DNA from: Rhodovibrionaceae bacterium
GTDB lineage: Bacteria; Pseudomonadota; Alphaproteobacteria; Kiloniellales; DSM-21159
Direction: 5' to 3'
NCBI GenBank assembly: GCA_028279885.1
Contig: JANQMX010000080.1
Coordinates: 1 to 64,000, forward strand
Length of the DNA stretch: 64,000 nucleotides
The notes under the pieces were generated by a model. The model searched no databases and had not been told where the DNA came from. It worked only from the letters and a program-made list of their open reading frames with translations. Positions 25,650 through 33,594 of this stretch are shown piece after piece (positions within the stretch are counted from its first letter, which is position 1; each line of letters opens with the position of its first letter). The translations under genes and the position numbers were made by a program.

Positions 25650-26374
25650 CGCGTGGCGTCGTCCAACAGCTCGATACGGACCCGGCGATTGTGGCGCCCC
25701 TTGTTGTCGACCTTGCGGATGCGCAAGGGACGTGACTGGCCGGTCGAGGTCAAATGCGTTCCGCCGCAGGCCTGCCGGTCGAGCCCGTCGATCTCGATCA
25801 CGCGCACCGTTCCGTCTGCCTGCGGCGGCGGCGTCACCGCCTTACTGCGCAGGAGGCCGGGCTCGTTCTGCGCCTCGTGGTAGGGCACATAGATGACACG
25901 CACCGGAAGGTCCTGCGCGATGGCGTCGTTGATGGCGGGCTCAAGCGCCTTGATCTTCTGGTTGTCGGCGTCGGGCAGGTCGAAGTCCATGCGCGCGCTG
26001 CCGTCGTCCGACATCTGCACACCCGTTACCAGCGCTCCGTCGAAGGCCTCGAAGACCAACGCGTTGACGATGTGGAGATCGGTGTGGAGTTGTTGCATCA
26101 GGAAGCGGAAGTCGCGGTCTACCTCGCAGCGGACGGTCCCCGACACGTCGATCGGCTCCGCCAGAAGATGCCAGGTGCGGCCGCCTTTCTCCTCGAACCC
26201 GGTCAGTCCGATCTTGCCGCCCGACCATTCCAAAGTGCCCTGATCGGGCAGTTGTCCGCCACCGCCGGGATAAAAAGCGGATCGGCTCAAGCAAACCGCC
26301 CCAGGTCGGCTATCCAGCACCTCGGCCTCGAACTCGAAGAGCTCGGGCTCATCGTGACAAAGATATCGGGCCAC
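25646..26374 (-). CDS. Alanyl-tRNA editing protein (AlaX-like)
   Basis: This 242-residue free-standing editing domain hydrolyses mischarged Ser- or Gly-tRNA(Ala). The zinc site is complete: HTDLH (HxxxH) and ACGGTH (CxxxH). The AlaRS-like opening SAFYPGGGGQLPDQG is present. I chose the GTG at 26372-26374 because AGGAGAG precedes it and homology begins there. The track ORF adds 40 unrelated residues. It is paired with the SDR gene, an arrangement whose logic is unclear. Confidence 0.88.
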   Translation of the reverse strand: MARYLCHDEPELFEFEAEVLDSRPGAVCLSRSAFYPGGGGQLPDQGTLEWSGGKIGLTGFEEKGGRTWHLLAEPIDVSGTVRCEVDRDFRFLMQQLHTDLHIVNALVFEAFDGALVTGVQMSDDGSARMDFDLPDADNQKIKALEPAINDAIAQDLPVRVIYVPYHEAQNEPGLLRSKAVTPPPQADGTVRVIEIDGLDRQACGGTHLTSTGQSRPLRIRKVDNKGRHNRRVRIELLDDATR

Positions 26375-26594
26375 CTCGTCGCCTCTCCTCTGAATGCGAT
26401 TCAGGCCGGGCCCTGCTATGCGATGTCTGCGGTCCGGCCACCAAGAAACGGCGGCTGCACCCATTGCAGTGCAGCCGTCCCTCCCATTCTTCAAAATAGA
26501 AAAGCAGCCTGCTACGGCTTGTATTGGCGAAAATTGCGGCCGATCCGAATCTTGCGTCTTCGGCGAGCGGATTGGGAATGAATCTCATTGTGTT

Positions 26595-26702
26595 ATGTGT
26601 GTTACCTGGACGAGCTGGAGTCTTCTCGTGTCCATCTATCTGGTTGGAACGGCCGGCGCTTTCTGGTTCTTTCAACGCTTCGAGATCATTCTGGAGGGCT
26701 GA
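26595..26702 (+). CDS. Possible 35-residue single-helix membrane peptide
   Basis: A small ORF ends three bases before the hupE ATG. It reads MCVTWTSWSLLVSIYLVGTA and continues to FFQRFEIILEG. It would contain one membrane helix and a charged tail. No good ribosome site is visible, so it could be a leader peptide, an accessory subunit or chance. The tight spacing to hupE is the main support. Confidence 0.35.
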   Translation: MCVTWTSWSLLVSIYLVGTAGAFWFFQRFEIILEG

Positions 26703-26705
26703 CGG

Positions 26706-27311
26706 ATGAATTGGGCGCGGGCATGTCTCGCTTTGGCGTCGCTGCTGCTGGTGATGGCGCCGACGGTTGCTTTGGCGCACCGGACCGAGGGCGTGGGTGG
26801 CGGCCTGGTCAGCGGCTTCATGCATCCCATCCTCGGCCCCGATCATCTGGTTGCGATGGTGGCCGTCGGCCTTTGGGGCGCACAGCTCGGTCGCCCTCTG
26901 TTGATCGTGCTGCCCTTGACCTTCCCGTTGGTCATGGCTTTTGGCGGCCTGCTTGGCGTTCTCCAGGTTCCGCTTCCGGGAGCCGAGCTTGGCATCTCCG
27001 TTTCAGCGCTGGTCCTTGGACTGGTGGTCGCCTTTGCCTTTCGCGCCCCGGTTTGGCTTGCCGTCACCCTGATTGGCGTCTTCGCCATCTTCCATGGCTA
27101 TGCCCACGGCCAAGAGCTGCCTCGTGCGGTCTCGCCTATCGCTTACGGCATCGGCTTTGTCGTTGGCACAGGTATGTTGCATCTGGCCGGCATCGCCATC
27201 GGCCAACTCAACCAGTGGAAGGAAACGGGGCCGCTCATCGTGCGGGGTTGCGGTGTCCTGATCGCAGCCGGAGGTGTCTATTTCGTCTCTACGGCAGTCG
27301 GCGTCGCCTGA
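26706..27311 (+). CDS. hupE: HupE/UreJ-family nickel permease
   Basis: This 201-residue protein has a signal-like first helix ending ALAHRTEG and about six membrane helices. It carries the family signatures GFMHPILGPDHLVAMVAVG and HGYAHG, whose histidines and Asp bind nickel. HupE proteins take up nickel for hydrogenase or urease. The nearby NiFe hydrogenase and hyp genes support the nickel role. It stands at the head of a two-gene unit with a paralogue. Confidence 0.9.
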   Translation: MNWARACLALASLLLVMAPTVALAHRTEGVGGGLVSGFMHPILGPDHLVAMVAVGLWGAQLGRPLLIVLPLTFPLVMAFGGLLGVLQVPLPGAELGISVSALVLGLVVAFAFRAPVWLAVTLIGVFAIFHGYAHGQELPRAVSPIAYGIGFVVGTGMLHLAGIAIGQLNQWKETGPLIVRGCGVLIAAGGVYFVSTAVGVA

Positions 27312-27328
27312 GAGGCTGGACGGCAAGG

Positions 27329-27940
27329 ATGCGGCCAGCCATAGGGCTCTTCACGGTACTGATTGCGCTGATGCTGCCGCAGCCGGCAGCGGCGCATCTC
27401 GTGGGAGAAGAGTTCGGAGACTTTTACGCTGGCGTGCTGCATCTCACCCTCGCGATCGAGCAGGTGGTGGCCCTTCTCGTCCTTGGGCTCGTTGCCGCGA
27501 TGCAGCCGCGCGAGACCGCACGTTGGATGCTCCTGGCCCTGCCGCTGGGGTTGATCGCCGGCATCTGTACAACGTTGGTCGTTGCCCCGCCGGCAAGCAT
27601 GGACCCTGCCGTAGCGGCCTCTCTTTTCATCCCGGGCATCATCGGTGTGGCGGCCTTTCGCCTGCGGATTTTTGGTGTGGTTCTATTGGCGCTGGCGGTC
27701 GGCGGCGTGCTCGGCTTCGCCAACGGATTATCCGCAGATGAGGTGCCGGTCGACTGGCTGCTCTATGCCAGCGGCGTCATCGTCGCCGGCACATCCATTG
27801 GCACTTGGCTGATATCGCTGGCCACGGTCGTAAACGGCTTGCGTAGCTGGACGCCATTGGCAGAGCGCGTGCTCTGTAGCTGGTTTGCAGCTGCCGGCGC
27901 CATCTTCTTTGCCTTTTCTGTGACTGCTCCGGTCCTTTGA
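27329..27940 (+). CDS. Diverged HupE/UreJ-like membrane protein
   Basis: This 203-residue protein begins at the ATG 27329 (AAGG just upstream), 17 bp after hupE. It has a signal-like N-terminus (PQPAAAHLVGEEFGDFYAG) and about six helices. In the first motif, HLTLAIEQVVALLVLG replaces the HPxxGxDHxxAM of HupE, so most metal ligands are missing. It may be a partner subunit of HupE or have another substrate. The track merges it with a long false lead (26588-27940). Confidence 0.75.
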   Translation: MRPAIGLFTVLIALMLPQPAAAHLVGEEFGDFYAGVLHLTLAIEQVVALLVLGLVAAMQPRETARWMLLALPLGLIAGICTTLVVAPPASMDPAVAASLFIPGIIGVAAFRLRIFGVVLLALAVGGVLGFANGLSADEVPVDWLLYASGVIVAGTSIGTWLISLATVVNGLRSWTPLAERVLCSWFAAAGAIFFAFSVTAPVL

Positions 27941-27958
27941 GAGTCTGTCGGGTCGTCA

Positions 27959-27978
27959 GCCGGCTCGACTGGGCCGGC
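27959..27978. terminator. Hairpin between convergent hupE-like and RTX genes
   Basis: A 6-bp GCCGGC/GCCGGC stem with an 8-base loop lies 19 bp after the hupE-like stop and about 70 bp before the RTX gene stop. There is no T-run, so it is only a candidate bidirectional terminator. Confidence 0.35.
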
Positions 27979-28046
27979 GAGACGTCGGGGCAGGTATGGA
28001 TGATGTCCAGACAGACCGGCGCAAAGGTCCGCGATTGATCGGACCA

Positions 28047-31000
28047 CTACCACTCGATGCGCTCAATGCCCTCGAAGATGATTTCGCTTCCATCGGTCAT
28101 GCTGATGATGCCCTCGGCATCGTCAGAGAGCACCAAGTGGTCCGGCGTGCTTTGCAGGATGGAGCCGCTTGTAACCGAGACCGTCCAGTCGCCGCTGTTG
28201 GGTGCGTTCGCTTCGTTCTGAAGCTGGATGACATCGGTCCAGTCGCCACCGGAACCACCGAAGACCTCGTCATTGCCGAAGGTCACCTGGCTGTCGAACA
28301 GGAAGCTGTTGTTGCCCCGGCCGCCGTGAAGCTGATCGTTTCCGGCGTTTCCGGCGAGGCTGTCGTCACCATCGCCGCCGTAGAGCGTATCATCGCCGTC
28401 GCCGCCAAAGAGACGGTCGTCACCGCCGAGGCCGAAGAGGACATCGTCGCCGCTGCCGCCGTACAGACTGTCGCCATCGCTTGGCGCTTCGTTGTAGCGG
28501 ATTTCGGTTACGTAGTAGTCGCTGGCGTCTTTCACGATACCGCCTTGCCCGGCGCTGTAGGTGTCGGCCGTCAGGATCAGGCGGTCGAAGGTGCTGTCGC
28601 CCTCCGGATCGATGGATACCGTGAGCCGGTGACCGCTCGTGGTGAGAAAGCTTCCCTCATCGACCAGCGTATCACCCAGGAAAGCCTGCCAGCGGCCCTG
28701 TTCGTCGCCGCCGTAGGGCCCTTCGTTGGCGATCAGGTTTCTGACATCGACTTCGGCGTCCACGATCCGGTTGTCGAAGTCGATGATCAGCCGTTCAGAC
28801 AGACCTTCCGCGGCGTCATAGCCGAGTTGGTTGTCCGGAGCCCGAGCGCCGGTATGGCCCGAGACGCCGATCTTGCCGCCGCCGGTGTAGAGGTGGTCGC
28901 TGCTCGGGGCCGTCAGATTGCCATCCGCGTCTATCCGTTGCGCAGTCACGGAAAAGCCCTGGTCTGTGGTCCGTGCGTTTCCGGCATTGATTTCGCCGGA
29001 AATCGGGCTGTCGTCTTGGCCGATGAGCGTATCGCTGCCTGCATGCCCGAAGAGAGGTTCGCCGCTGGAAGAGACGGTAAGCCAATCGTTGACGCCAATC
29101 GTAAAGTCTTCGCTGTGGGAGAGACCGCCTGCATCGGTTGCGGTGACCGTCAGAGCTATCTCTCCGGCCCCGTTGGCGAGAGCCACGCCGTCCTTCAGTT
29201 TCAGTTCGCCGTTCACCACCTCGAAGCGCGGGTCCGACACTGTATAGCTGTGGCTGTCGCCTGAATCGGGGTCGACGACGCTCAGGCTACCGACGACGGC
29301 GCCTGGGGCATCGGTTGTGATCTCCGGGTCGCCAGACGTCTGCTGAAGGTTGGTCTGAGTTGAGAAGACGAAGTCGTCGAAGTCGGCATCGCCGAGATTG
29401 TGCAGGTCCTCGAAGCCGATGGTATCCCCGGTCTCGGTGGTATGGTCGCGGCCATCCGGGTTCAGCGCAGCACCGCCGGAGAAGTAGACGTTGGCGCCGC
29501 GGCCGTCGAGAGCCGTTCCATCGGCCAGCACTGCCTGCCAGTTTCCATTTGCATCCTGCCGAAAGGTGACGTCGGTATTGTCGGTGAGGCCGCGATTTTC
29601 GTCGGCTCCGTCGGGAATGAGGAAGTAGCCGATGTCGGCAGGGTCGATGCCGTGGAAGGAGACGGTCTCGCTGCTGCCGGCGGCGAGTTGGTTTCCGTCG
29701 CTCCAGACGATCTTGCCGGCAACCGGATTACCTTCGGCGTCCTTGTGGAACACGCCGAAGCTGTTGGAGTAGCCGGCGCGTTCGGACAGGAAGGTCACGG
29801 TGACGTCGACCCGGTCGGCCGGGTCGAGCGTGATGGCGGTGGGCGCTTCGTTGACGTCGCCGACGGCGATGGTGAAGTCTTGGTCGATCGAGAGGCCGCC
29901 GCTGTCGGTGCTGGTGACGGTGATGGTGACGTCGCTGGCTTCATGGTCGAGGCTGATGCCCTCTTTCAGCTTGAGCTGGCCATCGACGACTTCAAAGCGC
30001 GCGTCGGAGACGCTGTAGGTATGGCTGTCACCGATGTCCGGGTCCGTTGCCGAGAGCGTGCCAATGATCGCGCCAGCGTGGTTCTCGGTGACCTGTGGGT
30101 TTCCGGAAACGGGTTGGACCGCAGCTTGGCTCGAGAAGACGAAGTCGTCGAAGTCGGCATCGCCGAGATTGCGCAGGTCCTCGAAGCCGATGGTGTCGCC
30201 GGTCTCTGTGGTATGGTCGCGGCCATCCGGGTTCAGCGCGGCACCGCCGGAGAAGTAGACGTTGGCACCGCGACCGTCGAGAGCCGTGCCATCGGCCAGC
30301 ACCGCCTGCCAGTTTCCATTTGTGTCCTGCCGAAAGGTGACGTCGGTGTTGTCGGACAGGGTGCGGTTCTCGTCGGCCCCGTCGGGAATGAGGAAGTAGC
30401 CGATATCCGCAGCCTCAATGCCGTGGAAGGAGACGGTTTCGCTGCTGCCGGCGGCAAGCTGGTTTCCGTCGCTCCAGACGATCTTGCCGGCGACCGGATT
30501 GCCCTCGGCGTCCTTGTAAAACACGCCGAAGCTGTTGGAGTAGCCGGCGCGTTCGGACAGGAAGGTCACGGTGACGTCGACCCGGTCGGCCGGGTCGAGG
30601 GTGATTTCCGTGGGCGCTTCGTTGACGTCGCCGGCGGCGATGGTGAAGTCCTGCTCGGTCGAGAGGCCGCCGCTGTCGGTCGCGGTGACAGTGATGGTGA
30701 CGTCGCCGGCCTCGTGGTCGAGGCTGACACCGTCCTTCAGCTTGAGCTGGTCGTCGACGACCTCGAAGCGGCTATCCGATACCGTATAGCTATGGCTGTC
30801 ACCGATGTCCGGGTCCGTTGTCGAAAGCGTGCCGATGTCAGCGCCGGCGTCGTTCTCATCGACGCTGGCGTTGTCGAGGCTGATGGCTGTGGGCGCGTCG
30901 TTCGCATCGACGCTGCGTTCCTCCTGGCGCTGGAGCTCCTCTAGCGTGCGCTCGGCTTCCCGTGTGTCAGTTCCGCCAATCGGTTCGGGGTCTTCCGTGG

Positions 31001-31550
31001 CCCTGTCTTCTGAGAGGTCTGTGCCGTCTGAAGGCCCGCCGGTAGCGGAGGCACTGTTGCTTGCGGGAATGTCGTCAGTGCTGCGCTCTTCGGTGCCAGC
31101 AGCAATGCGCGATCCGAATTGTCCTGCTGCCTGAGCTAGAGGGGCATTGCCGCTGTTTTCCTGCCCCTGGTTTCCAAACGCCCCGTCCGAATCGAAGAGC
31201 AAGGGTGCTGCAGCCTGTGCGGATTGATCGCCGTCCGCTCCAGGTGCCGCCAGCGATGCCGTCTCCTGTCCGTCCGGCGTCCTCTTGGGCGTTCCCGGGT
31301 CTCGCTTGAAAAGGCCGTGGTTTTCCTGATTTTCGTCGGTGGTTTCGTTTTCCGGCTGCGGCATGAAGAGCGCACCGAAGTGCTGCTCGCGCCCAGCCGC
31401 CAGATTGCCTTCACCGCCTTCCGACGCGTCTCGGCCCGGCTCCAAGCCGTGCTGCCGCTCGGACTCGTTTCGTCGGGTCAGGAGGTCGGCAACCTCGAAG
31501 TCGTTGAGATCGGGGCTGGTTCCCTTTTGCTCATTGCCATTGCCAGCCAT
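28047..31550 (-). CDS. RTX / cadherin-like type I secreted protein
   Basis: This 1167-residue acidic protein has no cysteine-rich or signal region. Residues 1-210 are low-complexity and polar. Next come cadherin/VCBS-like beta domains (TAISLDNASVDENDAG, DPDIGDSHSYTVSD) alternating with two almost identical domains that contain DVTVTFLSERAGYSNSFGVF and resemble DUF4114. A third cadherin-like unit follows. Near the C-terminus is an RTX calcium block (GGSGDDVLFGLGGDDRLFGG and further nonapeptides), then a terminal secretion-signal-like region. It is divergent from two ABC exporters and an HlyD adaptor, surely its export machine. It could be an adhesin or matrix protein; no catalytic domain is visible. 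Confidence 0.88.
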   Translation of the reverse strand: MAGNGNEQKGTSPDLNDFEVADLLTRRNESERQHGLEPGRDASEGGEGNLAAGREQHFGALFMPQPENETTDENQENHGLFKRDPGTPKRTPDGQETASLAAPGADGDQSAQAAAPLLFDSDGAFGNQGQENSGNAPLAQAAGQFGSRIAAGTEERSTDDIPASNSASATGGPSDGTDLSEDRATEDPEPIGGTDTREAERTLEELQRQEERSVDANDAPTAISLDNASVDENDAGADIGTLSTTDPDIGDSHSYTVSDSRFEVVDDQLKLKDGVSLDHEAGDVTITVTATDSGGLSTEQDFTIAAGDVNEAPTEITLDPADRVDVTVTFLSERAGYSNSFGVFYKDAEGNPVAGKIVWSDGNQLAAGSSETVSFHGIEAADIGYFLIPDGADENRTLSDNTDVTFRQDTNGNWQAVLADGTALDGRGANVYFSGGAALNPDGRDHTTETGDTIGFEDLRNLGDADFDDFVFSSQAAVQPVSGNPQVTENHAGAIIGTLSATDPDIGDSHTYSVSDARFEVVDGQLKLKEGISLDHEASDVTITVTSTDSGGLSIDQDFTIAVGDVNEAPTAITLDPADRVDVTVTFLSERAGYSNSFGVFHKDAEGNPVAGKIVWSDGNQLAAGSSETVSFHGIDPADIGYFLIPDGADENRGLTDNTDVTFRQDANGNWQAVLADGTALDGRGANVYFSGGAALNPDGRDHTTETGDTIGFEDLHNLGDADFDDFVFSTQTNLQQTSGDPEITTDAPGAVVGSLSVVDPDSGDSHSYTVSDPRFEVVNGELKLKDGVALANGAGEIALTVTATDAGGLSHSEDFTIGVNDWLTVSSSGEPLFGHAGSDTLIGQDDSPISGEINAGNARTTDQGFSVTAQRIDADGNLTAPSSDHLYTGGGKIGVSGHTGARAPDNQLGYDAAEGLSERLIIDFDNRIVDAEVDVRNLIANEGPYGGDEQGRWQAFLGDTLVDEGSFLTTSGHRLTVSIDPEGDSTFDRLILTADTYSAGQGGIVKDASDYYVTEIRYNEAPSDGDSLYGGSGDDVLFGLGGDDRLFGGDGDDTLYGGDGDDSLAGNAGNDQLHGGRGNNSFLFDSQVTFGNDEVFGGSGGDWTDVIQLQNEANAPNSGDWTVSVTSGSILQSTPDHLVLSDDAEGIISMTDGSEIIFEGIERIEW
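29270..30811. repeat. 771-bp tandem duplication within RTX gene
   Basis: Two consecutive near-identical copies, period 771 bp (257 codons), lie in frame. For example, GAGAAGACGAAGTCGTCGAA occurs at 29362 and again at 30133. The copies differ by scattered single bases, so the duplication is recent or kept alike by gene conversion. The boundaries are approximate. Confidence 0.8.
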
Positions 31551-31839
31551 CGTTCAAGCCCTCTCGCTGATCCCCGCTCAGCGCCCCTCATTGACTGCCG
31601 AGTTCGTGCTTTTTGTTGGAATTTAGCGAAATTAGCTGAACAGCGGTTATTGAACAGTTTTTGTTATTGGTAAACTCTTTGTATTGTGAAAAATACTTAG
31701 AAATGGCCATACGATACAAAATAGTTTTCAATAATTTAAGTAAATCGCCGCTGTGTCTAACCAGATTTTTAAAGCTTGTTTAACCGTGATTGAGCTAAAT
31801 CGGATTGGTTAACCGCCGTACCGCTTTTTCAGGACTGAC
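31551..31839. promoter_or_regulatory. AT-rich divergent promoter region of the secretion island
   Basis: This 289-bp gap between the RTX gene and the exporter operon is strikingly AT-rich, particularly 31610-31790 (for example TTTTTGTTATTGGTAAACTC and TTTTCAATAATTTAAGTAAA), unlike the GC-rich surroundings. It must hold both promoters. Such low-GC gaps often bind nucleoid proteins. No operator palindrome stands out. Confidence 0.55.
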
Positions 31840-33594
31840 ATGACGGAAGCTGAGCAGCGCCCCGACACGCAAGACAGCGTGCCATCTCCGTCGTCTTGTG
31901 AAGCGCCGGCGCTTACGACCTATCAAACGCTGGCGACGGTGGTCCTCAACGTGCTGGGCTTGGCGCTGCCGGCCGCCATTCTTCAGGTTTACGACCGGGT
32001 CATTCCCAATCAGACGACGGAGACGCTGACTGCGCTGATGGTCGGCCTGATCGCAGTGCTTGTGATCGACGGTGCGCTGCGGATATCGCGCGGCTACCTG
32101 ACGAGCTGGTCCGGCGCTCAGTTCGAACACCGCTGTCTCGGCGCTTCGGTCGACACCATCCTGCTCGCCAATCCACGCAAGATCGAGGCAGAGAAGCTCG
32201 GGACGCACATCGACCGCGTCAACGCGATCGACAACCTGCGCGACTTCTATGGCGGTCAGGGGCGTCTGCTGCTGATCGATCTTCCCTTCCTCTTCGTCTT
32301 TCTTGGATTGTTCTGGGTGATCGCCGGACCGCTGGTTTTGGTTCCTTTGACGATTTTTGCCGTGCTGGCTGCCGCCACTCTTCTCGTCGGTCGCGCGTTG
32401 CGTGCGACCTTGGAGCGTCGCCACGAGCTGGACGACCGGCGCTACAGCTTCATCATCCAAATCCTCTCCAACATAGAGACGGTGAAGGCGCTGGCGCTCG
32501 AACCGACCATGACGCGACGTTATGAGCGGCTGCAACTGGCTGGCGCGGGCGCCACCAGCTCGACGATTTTCCTGAGCGGCTGTGCGCAGACGATCGGCAA
32601 CATCAGCTCGGCATTGACCCTCACGGCAGTGGCTGCGATCGGCGCCGTCCAGGTCATCAATGGCACGCTGTCCCCTGGCGAGCTAGCAGCCTGCACCCTG
32701 TTGGCGACCCGAGCGGTTCAACCGGTGATGAGAGGGCTCAGCCTTTGGACTCAATTCCAGGGGCTTTCGGTTGCGCGGGAGCGGGTGGAGCAGCTGCTCA
32801 GCACGCCGTCTGCCGGGGAGCGGCAGAACATCCGTGGCGGCGGGCGTGACGTGGTCGGCGATATCGAGCTGCGCGATGTGAGCTTTCGCTACAGCCCTGA
32901 CGGTCCTTATCAGCTCTTCGAAGCTAACGCCCGAATACGCGCAGGCGAGATCGTCGCCATTGTCGGAGAAGACGGGAGCGGTAAGTCCACTCTTCTGGAG
33001 CTCATCGCCGGGCGTTTGAAGCCGGAGAGTGGTGAGCTGCTGATCGACGGCGAGCCGGAGCAGAGCCAGAGCCTGATCGACCCTCGTCAGGTTATCAGGG
33101 TTGCCGAGAACACCGCGCTGTTCCAGGGCACGATTCTCGACAACCTCACCGCCTTTCGCGGCTCCGAACGCCTAGAGGAGGCCTTGGCCGCAGCGCGAGT
33201 CCTTGGTGTCGATGAGGAAGTCCATCGGCTACCGAAAGGCTACGACACCCCCATCGGCGCGATGGCGGGCGCGGAGTTGAGCACAAGCCTGCGTCAAAAG
33301 CTGACCATCGCTCGGGCGCTTGCCTGCCGCCCCAAGATCTTGTTGTTCGACGGTGCCAATGCCAATCTCGACCAGGCTGGCGAAGCGCGCTTGAAAAGGG
33401 CGCTGCAGGATCTTCGCGGTGAAATGACCATCATCCTCGTCACCCATCGGCCCTCCCTGCAGCAGATCGCAGATCGCGTCTTGCATCTTTTCGATGGCGC
33501 ACTTGTTCCACTGGTGGGGCCTGCGCCGGCAAGTATTGGTCTTGCGACGGAGAAGAAACGAGACGAGCTGATGTCGGAGGCTGTTCCGGCATGA
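31840..33594 (+). CDS. Type I secretion ABC transporter, subunit 1 (degenerate ATPase)
   Basis: This 584-residue exporter half has a six-helix membrane domain (residues about 25-310) and an ATPase domain. Walker A is intact (GEDGSGKSTLLEL). The signature that should read LSGGQ is LSTSLRQKL, and the Walker B end is LLFDGANANLD, with Gly where the catalytic Glu should be. It is therefore probably the inactive partner of a heterodimer with the next protein. There is no N-terminal peptidase domain. AGGA precedes the ATG by 7 bases. The gene overlaps the next one by 4 bases. Confidence 0.85.
   Translation: MTEAEQRPDTQDSVPSPSSCEAPALTTYQTLATVVLNVLGLALPAAILQVYDRVIPNQTTETLTALMVGLIAVLVIDGALRISRGYLTSWSGAQFEHRCLGASVDTILLANPRKIEAEKLGTHIDRVNAIDNLRDFYGGQGRLLLIDLPFLFVFLGLFWVIAGPLVLVPLTIFAVLAAATLLVGRALRATLERRHELDDRRYSFIIQILSNIETVKALALEPTMTRRYERLQLAGAGATSSTIFLSGCAQTIGNISSALTLTAVAAIGAVQVINGTLSPGELAACTLLATRAVQPVMRGLSLWTQFQGLSVARERVEQLLSTPSAGERQNIRGGGRDVVGDIELRDVSFRYSPDGPYQLFEANARIRAGEIVAIVGEDGSGKSTLLELIAGRLKPESGELLIDGEPEQSQSLIDPRQVIRVAENTALFQGTILDNLTAFRGSERLEEALAAARVLGVDEEVHRLPKGYDTPIGAMAGAELSTSLRQKLTIARALACRPKILLFDGANANLDQAGEARLKRALQDLRGEMTIILVTHRPSLQQIADRVLHLFDGALVPLVGPAPASIGLATEKKRDELMSEAVPA

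Noticed and set aside
28300-30820. Dense short repeats that might look like a CRISPR array
   Set aside because: The repeats are in-frame protein repeats (RTX nonapeptides and a 771-bp duplication), without uniform spacers.
30061-30944. Long plus-strand ORF 29400-30944 (514 codons)
   Set aside because: It is the antisense shadow of the RTX repeats; its valine/glycine-rich repetition mirrors the RTX coding repeat.
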